Shown: positions 16,881 to 26,340 of the stretch, piece after piece
How the letters are laid out: every line of letters begins with the position of its first letter
Position numbering within the stretch: the first letter of the stretch is position 1
Source of the DNA: Allomuricauda sp.
Lineage (GTDB): Bacteria; Bacteroidota; Bacteroidia; Flavobacteriales; Flavobacteriaceae
DNA length: 64,000 nucleotides
Assembly: GCA_003712125.1 (NCBI GenBank)
Contig: RHLF01000001.1
Coordinates: 186,001-250,000 of the forward strand
Reading direction: 5' to 3'
The notes under the pieces: generated by a model
Database searches by the model: none
Told to the model about the DNA's origin: nothing
Seen by the model: only the letters and a program-made list of their open reading frames with translations
Position numbers and translations under genes: made by a program

Positions 16881-18215
16881 CTATAATTTTCTTATGCTTT
16901 CCTTAAATTGGTTTCCACGGTCTTCATAATTCTCGAACAAATCAAAACTTGCACATGCAGGTGACAATAAAACGGAATCACCTCGCTCTGAAACTTTGTA
17001 GGCTACCTTGACCGCTTCTTCCATAGAAAAGGTCTCTACCATCAAATCGATCGCATTACCGAAGGTTTCCTTGAGTTTGGTATTGTCCATCCCCAAGCAG
17101 ATGATGGCCTTTACTTTTTCTCTGACCAAAGGCATTAGGGCAGAATAGTCATTGCCCTTGTCAACTCCCCCAACGATCCAAACAATGGGCTTCTTGATCC
17201 CTTCCAAGGCATAATAGGTAGCATTTACATTGGTTGCCTTTGAATCATTGATGTATTCGACATGATTGATTTTTAAAACCTTTTCGAGTCTATGCGGAAC
17301 ACCTTGAAATGACTCGATACTTTGGCGAAGGGTTTCTTTTCTCACATTGACCAAAAGTGAGGCAAGAGTCGCTGCCATGGCATTTTTTACATTGTGCTGC
17401 CCATCAAGGGCCAAATAATCTGTGCTCATTTTCAAGTTTTTGTGTTCTACGTTTATTATAATTTCATTGTTCTCAAGCCATGCCCCTTCCTTTAATTCAG
17501 TTTGCACTGAAAAGGGCACCAATTTGGATTGAACGGAATGTTGCTGTATCCCCTGGATTATAACTGGATCGTCTGCATCATAGATCAGATAATCATCTAC
17601 TCCTTGGTTCATGGCAATCCGAAACTTAGATGCCACATAATTTTCGAATTGATACTCATAGCGATCCAAGTGATCGGGGGTAATGTTGGTAATAATGGCT
17701 ATTTGGGGTCTGAAATCGACAATACCATCCAATTGAAAGCTACTGATCTCCAACACATAGTTGTCGTAATCCTCTTCCGCTACCATTTTGGCAAAGCTGT
17801 CTCCTATGTTTCCAGCCATTCCAGAGTTCAATCCTCCCCCTTGCAATACATGCTGGGTCAACATGGTAGTCGTTGTTTTACCGTTGCTTCCCGTAATTCC
17901 AATTAGGGTTGCATCGGTATACTGAGCGGCAAATTCAATTTCTGATATCACCGGAATTTTCGACTTCAACAACTTTTGAATCAAGGGTACCTTATCAGGA
18001 ATCCCAGGGCTTTTCATCACCAAGGTGGCATTCAGAATTTTTTCTTCGGTATGCCCACCTTCTTCCCATTCAATCTCAAAATGTTCAAGAACGTTTTTGT
18101 ACTTATCTTCAATTTGGCCGTTGTCTGAGACAAAGACCTGGTATTTTTTTTGCTTCCCTAAAATGGCCGTACCTACACCACTTTCGCCTGCTCCTAAAAC
18201 AACTAGCCGTTGCAT
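16881..18215 (-). CDS. murD: UDP-N-acetylmuramoyl-L-alanine--D-glutamate ligase MurD
   Basis: MurD adds D-glutamate to UDP-MurNAc-L-Ala in the cytoplasm. The 444-residue protein has an N-terminal Rossmann-like segment (LVVLGAGESGVGTAIL), the ATP loop GITGSNGKTTTTML (about 110-123), the motif ITPDHLDRYEYQFENY, and the C-terminal NDSKATNVNATYYAL segment that binds substrate. Its first base overlaps the last base of mraY, and it is followed after 2 bases by ftsW. Nothing is unusual in length or motifs. Confidence 0.97.
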   Translation of the reverse strand: MQRLVVLGAGESGVGTAILGKQKKYQVFVSDNGQIEDKYKNVLEHFEIEWEEGGHTEEKILNATLVMKSPGIPDKVPLIQKLLKSKIPVISEIEFAAQYTDATLIGITGSNGKTTTTMLTQHVLQGGGLNSGMAGNIGDSFAKMVAEEDYDNYVLEISSFQLDGIVDFRPQIAIITNITPDHLDRYEYQFENYVASKFRIAMNQGVDDYLIYDADDPVIIQGIQQHSVQSKLVPFSVQTELKEGAWLENNEIIINVEHKNLKMSTDYLALDGQHNVKNAMAATLASLLVNVRKETLRQSIESFQGVPHRLEKVLKINHVEYINDSKATNVNATYYALEGIKKPIVWIVGGVDKGNDYSALMPLVREKVKAIICLGMDNTKLKETFGNAIDLMVETFSMEEAVKVAYKVSERGDSVLLSPACASFDLFENYEDRGNQFKESIRKL

Positions 18216-19435
18216 TATCTAATTTTCAAGGTCACGATGCTGATAATTGCCAATAGGATCCCAACGATCCAAAATCGGGTTACTATCTTGCTCTCGTGGT
18301 ATGATTTTTTTTGATAGTGATGGTGCAAGGGCGCCATTAAGAATATTCGCTTGCCCTCACCATACTTTCGTTTGGTATGTTTGAAATAGCCCACTTGAAG
18401 CATCACTGACAAGGACTCGGCGAAAAAAATGCCGCACAACACAGGTATCAACAACTCTTTTCTCACAATTATGGCAATCACTGCAATGACCCCTCCTATG
18501 GTTAGGCTACCGGTATCGCCCATAAAAACTTGGGCGGGATAGGTATTATACCATAAAAACCCTACCAAAGCCCCCACAAAGGCAGCTATAAATACCACCA
18601 ATTCGCCTACATTGGGGATGTAGAAAATGTCTAAATAATCTGAGAATTCGATATTACCGGAAACCCAGGCGAAAATGCCCAGGGTAAGCACTATAATTGC
18701 TGATGTACCGCCTGCCAATCCATCAATACCATCAGTTAAATTAGCTCCGTTAGAGACTGCCGTTACAATCAATATGACAATGGGGATGAATATAGCCCAA
18801 GCGTATTTTTCCATTCCTTCACCCGCCCATGAAATAAAATCGGCATAATCCAATTCATTGTTCTTAAAAAAAGGAACGTTGGTGCGCACCGATTTCACCT
18901 CTTTTCCAACAACCTCCTCTACCTGATAGGTGGCAGTGATACGTGTGGTATTTTTCTCCTTCATGGTTACCTCGGGATGGAAGTAGAGCACCGCACCGAC
19001 TAATAATCCCAAGACCACTTGACCCATTATTTTAAATCTACCTTTGAGGCCTTTTTTATCTTTTTTGAATATTTTGATGTAATCATCCACAAAGCCAATT
19101 ACCCCCATCCAAATGGTGGTGATAACCAATAAAATCACGTAAATGTTCTGTAAGTCAGCCAATAATAAAACAGGTACGAGGGTTGACATGATTATGATGA
19201 TGCCTCCCATGGTTGGTGTGCCCGCTTTTTCGTTTTGACCTTCCAACCCCAAATCCCTGATGCTCTCACCAATTTGTTTGGCCTTTAGAAATAAGATTAC
19301 ACGCTTACCATATACCATCGCCAGCAATAGGGAGAGGATCACCGCCAAAGCTGCCCTGAATGTCAAAAATTGGAACAGCCCAGCACCGGGCAATTGATAT
19401 TTTTGTTCCAAAAATTCGAATAGGTAGTATAACAT
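18215..19435 (-). CDS. mraY: Phospho-MurNAc-pentapeptide transferase MraY, with periplasmic-side insertion
   Basis: MraY transfers phospho-MurNAc-pentapeptide to undecaprenyl phosphate, forming lipid I in the inner membrane. Family motifs are present: GTPTMGG (about 72-78), the catalytic Asp pair in GFVDDYIKI (about 113-121), [25 protein letters not shown] and the His-rich [11 protein letters not shown]. The protein is 406 residues against about 360 in most bacteria. The difference is mostly an insertion of about 45 residues ([20 protein letters not shown] to [15 protein letters not shown], about 157-203), which falls in an extramembrane loop. It lies 1 base after murE. Confidence 0.97.
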   Translation of the reverse strand: MLYYLFEFLEQKYQLPGAGLFQFLTFRAALAVILSLLLAMVYGKRVILFLKAKQIGESIRDLGLEGQNEKAGTPTMGGIIIIMSTLVPVLLLADLQNIYVILLVITTIWMGVIGFVDDYIKIFKKDKKGLKGRFKIMGQVVLGLLVGAVLYFHPEVTMKEKNTTRITATYQVEEVVGKEVKSVRTNVPFFKNNELDYADFISWAGEGMEKYAWAIFIPIVILIVTAVSNGANLTDGIDGLAGGTSAIIVLTLGIFAWVSGNIEFSDYLDIFYIPNVGELVVFIAAFVGALVGFLWYNTYPAQVFMGDTGSLTIGGVIAVIAIIVRKELLIPVLCGIFFAESLSVMLQVGYFKHTKRKYGEGKRIFLMAPLHHHYQKKSYHESKIVTRFWIVGILLAIISIVTLKIR

Positions 19436-19436
19436 C

Positions 19437-20900
19437 TTATTTTTCTAAACTATTCAGTGCTTCCTTTACTTCTTTAAAATCATCAAAATCGACCCGTTTC
19501 CCGTTGGTTTCTTGATATGTTTCATGCCCCTTGCCTGCGACTAAAATGATGTCATTGGCGACGGCAAGCTTACAAGCTGTTTTTATGGCTTGTCTTCTGT
19601 TTTCAATCACCAAAACCTTATTGCTGTTTTGGGGTTCGACCCCAGCTTCCATTTCTTCAATAATGATTTCAGGTGACTCACTTCGCGGATTGTCAGAAGT
19701 GAAAATTGCTTGATTGCTCATCTCTGAAGCGATATGACCCATAACCGGACGCTTAGACTTGTCACGATCACCACCACACCCCACTACGGTGATGACGTTT
19801 TCATTTCCAGTCCTCAATGCATTGATAGTTTTCAATACATTTTTTAGTGCATCCGGTGTATGGGCATAATCAACAATTGCTATGATTTTATTCTTGGATA
19901 TAAAATATTGGAATCTTCCATCAACATTTTCCAGTTCACTTATCAACCTCAAAATCTCTAATTTTTCAAGACCTAAAATGTCGGCAGCCGCATAAATTGC
20001 CAATAGGTTATAGGCATTAAAATCACCTATTAATTTCGACCACAACTCGTTTTCATCAATTTTGAGTAATTGTCCGTTAATTTGGTTTTCAAGTATTTGA
20101 GCTCGATAATCAGCAAAAGACTTTAGGGCATAGGTGAACTTTTTGGCCTTGGTGTTCTGCAACATTACCAAGCCATTTTTATCATCCACATTGGTTAGTG
20201 CAAATGCTGTTTTTGGAAGACCATCAAAAAGTTTCTTTTTGGTATCCCTATAGGCCGCAAAGGTTTTGTGGTAGTCTAAATGATCATGGGATAAATTGGT
20301 AAAAATGGCGCCTTCAAAGCTAAGCCCCTCAATACGCTTTTGCGCTATACCGTGGGAACTTACTTCCATAAAGCAATATTCCACACCTGCCTCGCTCATC
20401 AAGTGCAAATATCTATTGATCGTTAGGGCATCAGGGGTTGTGTGGCTAGTATCATGGGTTTCATCATCTACCATCACCTTAATGGTAGAAATCAAACCTA
20501 CTTTGTAACCGGCACTCTTGAACAACCTAAAAAGCAGTGTGCTAACCGTGGTTTTTCCATTGGTTCCTGTAACACCGACGAGCTTCAGGTTTTTCGACGG
20601 AGTATCATAAAAGTTGGAGGCCATGATGGCAAGGGCAGCATTGGAATCGCGTACCTGCAAATAGGTAATGCCATTGACCATCAAGGATGGAAATTCTTCA
20701 CAAACGATAGCCTTGGCTCCCAATTCAGCCGCTTTCTGAACATACTTGTGCCCATCGGTAACCGTTCCTCGAATGGCCACAAAAATATCATCCATTTGCA
20801 CCGAACGCGAATCAAAATGGATGTCATTTATCATGACATTGGTATCTCCGTTTACCGCTACGAGTCGCACCCCGTACAATATGTCTTTTAATAGCTTCAA
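19437..20900 (-). CDS. murE: UDP-MurNAc-L-Ala-D-Glu--diaminopimelate ligase MurE
   Basis: MurE adds the third peptide residue of the wall precursor. The 487-residue enzyme has the ATP loop [14 protein letters not shown] (about 109-122), [14 protein letters not shown], and the selectivity motif [12 protein letters not shown] is the signature of meso-diaminopimelate-adding MurE, as opposed to DNPA in lysine-adding enzymes. The wall of this organism is therefore predicted to be of the mDAP type. It overlaps ftsI by 4 bases. No murF follows between murE and mraY. Confidence 0.97.
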   Translation of the reverse strand: MKLLKDILYGVRLVAVNGDTNVMINDIHFDSRSVQMDDIFVAIRGTVTDGHKYVQKAAELGAKAIVCEEFPSLMVNGITYLQVRDSNAALAIMASNFYDTPSKNLKLVGVTGTNGKTTVSTLLFRLFKSAGYKVGLISTIKVMVDDETHDTSHTTPDALTINRYLHLMSEAGVEYCFMEVSSHGIAQKRIEGLSFEGAIFTNLSHDHLDYHKTFAAYRDTKKKLFDGLPKTAFALTNVDDKNGLVMLQNTKAKKFTYALKSFADYRAQILENQINGQLLKIDENELWSKLIGDFNAYNLLAIYAAADILGLEKLEILRLISELENVDGRFQYFISKNKIIAIVDYAHTPDALKNVLKTINALRTGNENVITVVGCGGDRDKSKRPVMGHIASEMSNQAIFTSDNPRSESPEIIIEEMEAGVEPQNSNKVLVIENRRQAIKTACKLAVANDIILVAGKGHETYQETNGKRVDFDDFKEVKEALNSLEK

Positions 20901-22906
20901 GACAGTTCCAATATTATTTTATCAACCTTGTTAATTGCTGTTCCGTGGTCAATGGATTGACCCTTAACCTTGCCATTGCCACGAACTTCCACTTCAAGAC
21001 CGAGATTTTCCAAAAGGGAAACGGCATCCATTCCGCTCATTCCGCGCACATCTGGAACCTTATCATACTGCTTTTGCGATGCGGCATAATAATTTTTGTA
21101 CTGCGCTTCGAGTAATTCTTTCTTTGGAGCTTCGGGCGTGACCTCATCAACTATGGGTGAATCTGCATAAATCTTTTGTGCCAAAGATTTAAATACCGGA
21201 CCTGATACGTCAGCACCATAATAGCCCACACTCTTGTCCGGTTCATGAATTACCACAATACAGGAATACTTGGGTTCATCAGCCGGAAAGTAGCCGACAA
21301 ATGATGATATATAGGCCAGTTTATCAGGATCCTTTGCAACGTAATTTTTTTGGCATGTACCTGTTTTACCTGCCATTGAAAAGTTTTTTGAATACAATCC
21401 ATGCCCGGTTCCGTTTTTCTTGACAACAACATCTTTAAGCAATTGTCTGGCCTTCAAAACAGTTTCTTTGGAACAAATGGAAGTATTGATAACTTCTTTT
21501 TTAAATCGTTTGGTCACCTTGCCACCAACACGAACTTCTTTTATGAATCTAGGCCGCAGCAGCTCACCATCGTTGGCAATGGCATTGTAAAAGGCCAATG
21601 TTTGCATTGGGGTCATCGATACTTCATAACCGTGCGACATCCAAGCGAGGGAAATTCCAGACCAACCTGCGTCTCCAGGATATCGCAATACCGGCTGCCC
21701 CTCACCAACTATGGGAAGGCCTAAATCTTTGTGCAACCCCATATTCATCAAGCGCGTGACATAGCGCTCTGGATTTTCTTTGTAATTGTAATGGACAATT
21801 TTGGCGAAGGCCGTATTGGATGACACTGCAAATGCTTCCGAAGCTGTAATTTCTCCATACCCCCCATGCCGGGAATCACGAACTGTTCTGTCATAAATCC
21901 GCCATCTTCCCTTTTCGGTATCAATAATGGTACTGGTATCGATGACCTTGTCTTCAAGCGCTGCGATCATCGACATCAACTTAAAAGTTGATCCGGGCTC
22001 ATGCGATTCTCCTATAGCGTAATTCAATCGCTCGTAGTACTTACCCTCTTCTGTTCGCCCTAAATTTGAAATGGCCTTGATTTCACCGGTTTCTACCTCC
22101 ATTATCACCACGCAACCATGGTCGGCCTTGTAATACTCGAGTTGCTTGAGTAGGGCATGATGGGCGATGTCCTGCATATTGGTGTTGATCGTGGTCACAA
22201 TATCCTGTCCATCCTTAGGTTCAACAATATTGCTTAACCCAACCGGTTTCCACTGGGATCCTGCGCTTTTTTGCTTTAATCTTTTCCCTGCATTGCCCCG
22301 TAAATATTCCTTACCAAAGGCACCGTCAAGACCTACCCTGGTATAGTGCCCTTCGTCATCAACGCGCTCGTATCCTATGCTACGTGCCGCTATTTTACCC
22401 AAGGGATAATCTCGAACCACGCGATGCGATTCCATAAAGCCACCCCGGTACCGACCGAATCGGAATAAGGGAAAATTTCGCATGCGGTCATATTCCAAAT
22501 AACCAATATTTCGGGCAATCAACTTATATCCGTTCTTATTGGCCCGGGCCTTACGTAACATCTTTAAATAGTACTCTGAGGGTCTGTCGAATAGAATTCC
22601 AAGCGAGTCGCAAAGCGCATTGATGTTTTTCTCCCAATCCTCTTGGTCAATGGTTCGGGCATCAAAGTGAATGGTATATTTCGCAACCGACGCTGCCAAT
22701 AAACTGCCATCGTCTGCATAAATATTGCCCCGGTTGGGTTCTATCACGAACATTTTTTCGGTCTTGGCGGTGGCCAATTCCTTTAGGTCTTTACCCTTGA
22801 CCATTTGAATATTGACCAGTTTCACCACCACGGCTATAGCGAATACAAAGAGTAGGCCCGATACGAGATACAACCTATTCATGATATGTTTTTCACTAAT
22901 CGCCAC
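20897..22906 (-). CDS. ftsI: Penicillin-binding protein FtsI (PBP3-type transpeptidase) with C-terminal PASTA domain
   Basis: The 669-residue class B PBP has one N-terminal membrane segment (YLVSGLLFVFAIAVVVKL, about 13-30), a PBP dimerisation domain, and a transpeptidase domain with SxxK in EPGSTFKLM, SxN in AVSSNTAFAK, and KTG in AGKTGTCQKNY. The last 60 or so residues (VPDVRGMSGMDAVSLLENLGL) form one PASTA domain, which binds muropeptide or beta-lactam-like ligands in other proteins. It cross-links septal peptidoglycan in the periplasm with FtsW. It starts at the last base of the ftsL-like gene. Confidence 0.96.
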   Translation of the reverse strand: MAISEKHIMNRLYLVSGLLFVFAIAVVVKLVNIQMVKGKDLKELATAKTEKMFVIEPNRGNIYADDGSLLAASVAKYTIHFDARTIDQEDWEKNINALCDSLGILFDRPSEYYLKMLRKARANKNGYKLIARNIGYLEYDRMRNFPLFRFGRYRGGFMESHRVVRDYPLGKIAARSIGYERVDDEGHYTRVGLDGAFGKEYLRGNAGKRLKQKSAGSQWKPVGLSNIVEPKDGQDIVTTINTNMQDIAHHALLKQLEYYKADHGCVVIMEVETGEIKAISNLGRTEEGKYYERLNYAIGESHEPGSTFKLMSMIAALEDKVIDTSTIIDTEKGRWRIYDRTVRDSRHGGYGEITASEAFAVSSNTAFAKIVHYNYKENPERYVTRLMNMGLHKDLGLPIVGEGQPVLRYPGDAGWSGISLAWMSHGYEVSMTPMQTLAFYNAIANDGELLRPRFIKEVRVGGKVTKRFKKEVINTSICSKETVLKARQLLKDVVVKKNGTGHGLYSKNFSMAGKTGTCQKNYVAKDPDKLAYISSFVGYFPADEPKYSCIVVIHEPDKSVGYYGADVSGPVFKSLAQKIYADSPIVDEVTPEAPKKELLEAQYKNYYAASQKQYDKVPDVRGMSGMDAVSLLENLGLEVEVRGNGKVKGQSIDHGTAINKVDKIILELS

Positions 22907-23223
22907 TATTCAACTGATTTTACCTTGATTTTTTGCGGTGGAAACTCAGAGGGAATCAAGCCCTTTTCAGCAACGGTATGCTTCAGTGAAGATTCCAACT
23001 TGAGTTGTTGGAGTTTTTGGCGGTGCATGACAAACTCACTTCGCAAAGCGCGAACTTCTTCACTCAATTCTGAAATTTCATGGACTTTCTTATCGGCTTG
23101 ATGGCTGCTTGAAATCATCAAGGCGGCCAAACCGGAAGTGAAGAGCAAGAAGAGCCAGTTTTTAGGAGCGTCACCGCTGACCAAAAACTTACCTTTCAAT
23201 ACATCCAATAATCCTTTTCTCAT
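22906..23223 (-). CDS. ftsL: FtsL-like small bitopic division protein
   Basis: The product has 105 residues: a short cytoplasmic part, one membrane span (WLFLLFTSGLAALMISSSH, about 24-42), then a periplasmic helical stretch with heptad character (VHEISELSEEVRALRSEFVMHRQKLQQLKLE). The position between rsmH and ftsI, together with the topology, identifies it as the FtsL equivalent. Direct similarity within this family is always weak. FtsL forms a coiled-coil complex with DivIC/FtsB and FtsQ. It overlaps ftsI by 1 base and lies 18 bases after rsmH. Confidence 0.82.
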   Translation of the reverse strand: MRKGLLDVLKGKFLVSGDAPKNWLFLLFTSGLAALMISSSHQADKKVHEISELSEEVRALRSEFVMHRQKLQQLKLESSLKHTVAEKGLIPSEFPPQKIKVKSVE

Positions 23224-23241
23224 TTTCCAGTTTCCCGTGGT

Positions 23242-24144
23242 TCAAATTCTTTCGGCAATGCGAAGCTTTGCACTTCGCGCCCTGTTGTTCTTTGCTATTT
23301 CTTCTTTTGACGGAACTATCAACTTTCCCACTTTTTTCAAGGGAACATTAGTGTTTCCATAGAAATCTTTTTCAGCCTGTCCTTCGAACTTGCCCTCTCT
23401 AATAAATCGCTTTACCAGACGATCTTCAAGGGAGTGGTAGCTGATAACACTCAATCTTCCTCCCACTTTAATGACCTGTGGTGTTTGAATCAAAAATTCC
23501 TGTAAGGCTTGCATTTCTTGATTCACCTCAATACGAATGGCCTGATATATTTGGGCCAACACTTTGTGCTCTCGCGCTTTGGGCAAAAATCGACGCAGCA
23601 CCTCCTTTAGCTCGAAGGTTGTTCGTATCGCTTTCTTTTTTCGTGCCTTGAGCAACTCATCGGCCATGGCCCTTGCACTGCGGAGTTCTCCGTAGTTCAA
23701 AAGCACCGTTGCCAGCTCGTCATGCGAATATGAATTGATTACTTCAAAGGCAGAAAGCGGATTACCCTTATCCATCCGCATATCAAGCTGTGCGTCAAAT
23801 CGGATTGAAAACCCTCGTTCCGCTTGATCAAATTGATGTGATGAAACACCAAAATCAGCCAAGATTCCGTCAACTTCCAAAATGCCATAGAACTTCAAAA
23901 ACTGTTTGAGAAACCGAAAGTTTTCTTGAATCAATCGAAATCGATCATCTTTAATGGCATTTGCTCCAGCATCTTTGTCTTGATCAAAAGCCAATAACCT
24001 TCCGTTACCACCCAGTCTTTTTAAAATTTCTTTTGAATGCCCCCCTCCACCGAAAGTGGCATCAACATATATTCCATCCTCTTTAATGTTCAGACCATCT
24101 ACCGATTCATGTAGTAGTACCGGGTTGTGATATGTCTGATCCAT
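23242..24144 (-). CDS. rsmH: 16S rRNA m4C1402 methyltransferase RsmH (MraW)
   Basis: RsmH methylates C1402 of 16S rRNA in the cytoplasm using S-adenosylmethionine. The 300-residue protein has HNPVLLHESVDGL at the start, the SAM-binding loop VDATFGGGGHSKEIL (about 26-40), GILADFGVSSHQFD, RGFSIRFDAQLDMRMD, and the C-terminal SYHSLEDRLVKRF. The start at 24144 (MDQTYHNPV) is preferred because family members begin there; the longer frame from 24195 reads through unrelated residues. It overlaps the end of mraZ by 38 bases. Confidence 0.96.
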   Translation of the reverse strand: MDQTYHNPVLLHESVDGLNIKEDGIYVDATFGGGGHSKEILKRLGGNGRLLAFDQDKDAGANAIKDDRFRLIQENFRFLKQFLKFYGILEVDGILADFGVSSHQFDQAERGFSIRFDAQLDMRMDKGNPLSAFEVINSYSHDELATVLLNYGELRSARAMADELLKARKKKAIRTTFELKEVLRRFLPKAREHKVLAQIYQAIRIEVNQEMQALQEFLIQTPQVIKVGGRLSVISYHSLEDRLVKRFIREGKFEGQAEKDFYGNTNVPLKKVGKLIVPSKEEIAKNNRARSAKLRIAERI

Positions 24145-24592
24145 TGTTGGAAAATATTTTTTCGGCCACATCAGGATAAATGTCCTCGCTTTCATTCAAT
24201 ACGGCCTCGTATTTATCCTTGTCCCAAATTTCAATTTTATCGTCGGCAGCATTCAAGACTACCTCTTTCTCTATCCCAGCAAATTCAATGAGGTTTTTGG
24301 GTATTTGCAAGCGACCGGTCTCTGAATCTACCTTTACATCTTTCTTCATTCCTGCCGTAAACTTTCTAAAAAACAGGTCGTAATCACGACTGATATTTCG
24401 CTTCGCCCTCACCTGAAGCATCAACCCATCAAATTCACTTTTAGGGTATAACTCGAGGCACTTTTGGAAAACGGCACGCTTGATTACAAAATCTTCATTG
24501 ATGACGGGCATAAGCTGGTTTTTGAGCGCAGTAGGTAAGGTCACCCTGCCCTTGGCATCAGCTTTACAATCATATTGGCCCATCAGGTTCAT
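24107..24592 (-). CDS. mraZ: Transcriptional regulator MraZ
   Basis: MraZ has two tandem SpoVT/AbrB-like domains, each with the DxxGR motif: DAKGRVTLPTALK (about residues 11-23) and DSETGRLQIPKNL (about 92-104). The protein is 161 residues from ATG 24592 (MNLMGQYDCK), a normal family length; the longer frame to 24658 adds a non-family leader. MraZ forms a ring-shaped oligomer that binds repeats upstream of its own operon and represses it. It is the first gene of the dcw cluster, and candidate repeats lie upstream (24645-24658 and 24781-24794). Confidence 0.95.
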   Translation of the reverse strand: MNLMGQYDCKADAKGRVTLPTALKNQLMPVINEDFVIKRAVFQKCLELYPKSEFDGLMLQVRAKRNISRDYDLFFRKFTAGMKKDVKVDSETGRLQIPKNLIEFAGIEKEVVLNAADDKIEIWDKDKYEAVLNESEDIYPDVAEKIFSNNGSDISQPGTTT

Positions 24593-24644
24593 TGCCAGAA
24601 GAATTCTTTGGTTAGAATTAAAATCAAATATAGAGATAAAATCT

Positions 24645-24794
24645 CCACATTTTACCACTTAAAGACACAAATGTTAATAAAATCTATAATTTTAACGTCA
24701 AATTTCCACTTTTAATTGTCTTTCAGTGTCCAAAACACGCTCAGAGCCCTGTTCAAGGCCGATTTTTTTAGGTTGATTTTCCACATTTTCCCAC
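24645..24794 (-). promoter_or_regulatory. Candidate MraZ operator: GTGG repeats with 10-bp period, and promoter region
   Basis: Read on the minus strand, GTGG occurs at 24655-24658 and 24645-24648, exactly 10 bases apart (GTGGTAAAATGTGG). A second pair with the same spacing lies at 24791-24794 and 24781-24784 (GTGGGAAAATGTGG), and a single copy at 24706-24709. Direct repeats with 10-bp spacing are how MraZ recognises its operator in other bacteria. An AACATTTG sequence (one mismatch to TAnnTTTG) lies between the proximal pair and the single copy, with TTTGACG 23 bases upstream of it, a possible promoter of the dcw operon. This is inference from spacing. Confidence 0.4.
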
Positions 24795-24860
24795 TGCTTT
24801 TTAGCCGAACCGAAAGTTTTGAAATACCTATATTTGCCGTTCGCTACCGAACTAACACGC

Positions 24861-25625
24861 ATGGAAGACCAGATCATTTCAGACGGCAAATACCGGTACA
24901 TAGAATTTGGCGAGGGCACCCCGATGATCATTCTGCATGGTCTTATGGGTGGTCTGAGCAATTTTCAGGGTGTCACCAGTTACTTTCCCTCAAAAGGGTA
25001 TAAAGTTTTGGTACCCGAATTGCCCATCTATGACATGCCAATGCTGAAGACTACAGTCAAGAATTTTGCGCAATTTTTAGAAGGGTTTATTGAGCACAAA
25101 GGTCTTACCGATGTTATTCTTTTAGGGAATTCCTTGGGCGGACACATTGGGTTATTGCACACCAAAATGTTCCCCGATATAGTCAAGGCCTTGGTCATTA
25201 CGGGTAGTTCCGGATTGTATGAAAGTGCTATGGGTGATGGCTATCCAAAGCGGGGGGATTATGAATTCATTAAAAAGAAGGCCGAAGACGTGTTCTACGA
25301 TCCAAAAGTAGCCACCAAAGAAATTGTCGATGAAGTGTATGCAACGGTGAACGACCGCATGAAATTAGTCAAGACACTTGCCATAGCAAAAAGTGCCATT
25401 CGCCATAATATGTCAAAAGACCTCCCCAAAATGCATACGCCTACCTGCATCATTTGGGGAAAACAAGACAATGTTACCCCGCCTAACGTTGCCGAGGAGT
25501 TTCACCAATTATTGCCTGATTCCGATTTGTTCTGGATTGACAAATGTGGACATGCGCCAATGATGGAGCATCCTGAGGAGTTCAACGTGATATTGGAAGC
25601 CTGGTTGAACAAGCGCAATTTCTAA
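24861..25625 (+). CDS. Alpha/beta hydrolase
   Basis: The 254-residue protein has the alpha/beta-hydrolase fold: oxyanion segment ILHGLMGG (about 24-31), nucleophile elbow GNSLGGH (about 95-101, Ser97), acid in WGKQDNVTPP and His in KCGHAPMMEHPEEF. The triad is therefore complete. The substrate cannot be read from the sequence; the closest architecture is that of small esterases and C-C hydrolases. ATG 24861 (MEDQIISDG) is chosen because the frame from 24819 adds 14 unrelated residues. It is divergent from mraZ and followed after 2 bases by engB. Confidence 0.88.
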   Translation: MEDQIISDGKYRYIEFGEGTPMIILHGLMGGLSNFQGVTSYFPSKGYKVLVPELPIYDMPMLKTTVKNFAQFLEGFIEHKGLTDVILLGNSLGGHIGLLHTKMFPDIVKALVITGSSGLYESAMGDGYPKRGDYEFIKKKAEDVFYDPKVATKEIVDEVYATVNDRMKLVKTLAIAKSAIRHNMSKDLPKMHTPTCIIWGKQDNVTPPNVAEEFHQLLPDSDLFWIDKCGHAPMMEHPEEFNVILEAWLNKRNF

Positions 25626-25627
25626 TC

Positions 25628-26236
25628 ATGAAAATCACATCGGCCGAATTTGTGATGAGCAATTCGGATGTTTCGCAATGCCCGAAGGACAGACTGCCCG
25701 AGTACGTTTTTATTGGACGTTCCAATGTGGGGAAATCCTCATTGATCAATATGTTGGTCAACCACAAGGGGCTAGCCAAGACTTCTGGACGCCCCGGTAA
25801 AACACAATTAATCAACCATTTTAAGATCAATAACAATTGGTTTTTGGTCGATTTACCCGGTTATGGTTATGCCCGGGTTTCAAAAAAGGATAAAAAGACC
25901 TTTCAAAAGTACATCACCGAATACTTTTTAAAACGCAAGCAATTGGTCAGTGCCTTTGTATTGGTCGATAGTCGGCATGAACCGCAGAAGATCGATATGG
26001 AGTTTATGGAGTGGCTGGGCACGAATGGCATTCCCTTCGCCATTGTCTTTACCAAGGCCGACAAGCTAAAACCAGGTGCAGTCACCAGCCAGGTAAACAG
26101 TTACTTACAACATTTACTGGACACCTTATGGGAAGAGACACCACCTTATTTTGTGACCTCCTCGAGCAAGCACTTGGGAAGAGATGAACTGTTGCAGTAT
26201 ATTAACGAAATCAACAGAAGTATAACTTCTGGCTAG
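25628..26236 (+). CDS. engB: Ribosome biogenesis GTPase EngB/YihA/YsxC
   Basis: This is a 202-residue cytoplasmic GTPase of the TrmE-Era-EngA-EngB group that acts in 50S subunit assembly. G1 is GRSNVGKSSLINML (about 31-44), the G2 region is GRPGKTQLINHF, G3 is DLPGYGYARV (about 77-86), G4 is FTKADKLKPG and G5 lies in VTSSSKHLG. All motifs are canonical and the length is normal. It follows the hydrolase gene after 2 bases, so the two are likely co-transcribed. Confidence 0.96.
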   Translation: MKITSAEFVMSNSDVSQCPKDRLPEYVFIGRSNVGKSSLINMLVNHKGLAKTSGRPGKTQLINHFKINNNWFLVDLPGYGYARVSKKDKKTFQKYITEYFLKRKQLVSAFVLVDSRHEPQKIDMEFMEWLGTNGIPFAIVFTKADKLKPGAVTSQVNSYLQHLLDTLWEETPPYFVTSSSKHLGRDELLQYINEINRSITSG

Positions 26237-26340
26237 TCCTGTTGATGCTGTTAGATCAATCCCATCCAATACTTAACCCAAACTTAACGTTGTTCACTTA
26301 GGGTAAATCCATTTTCGGTGGTTTCATTAAAAACAATAAA

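Noticed and set aside
24698-25003. Frames on both strands before the alpha/beta hydrolase
   Set aside because: They cross the mraZ operator and the start of the hydrolase and have no family-like sequence.
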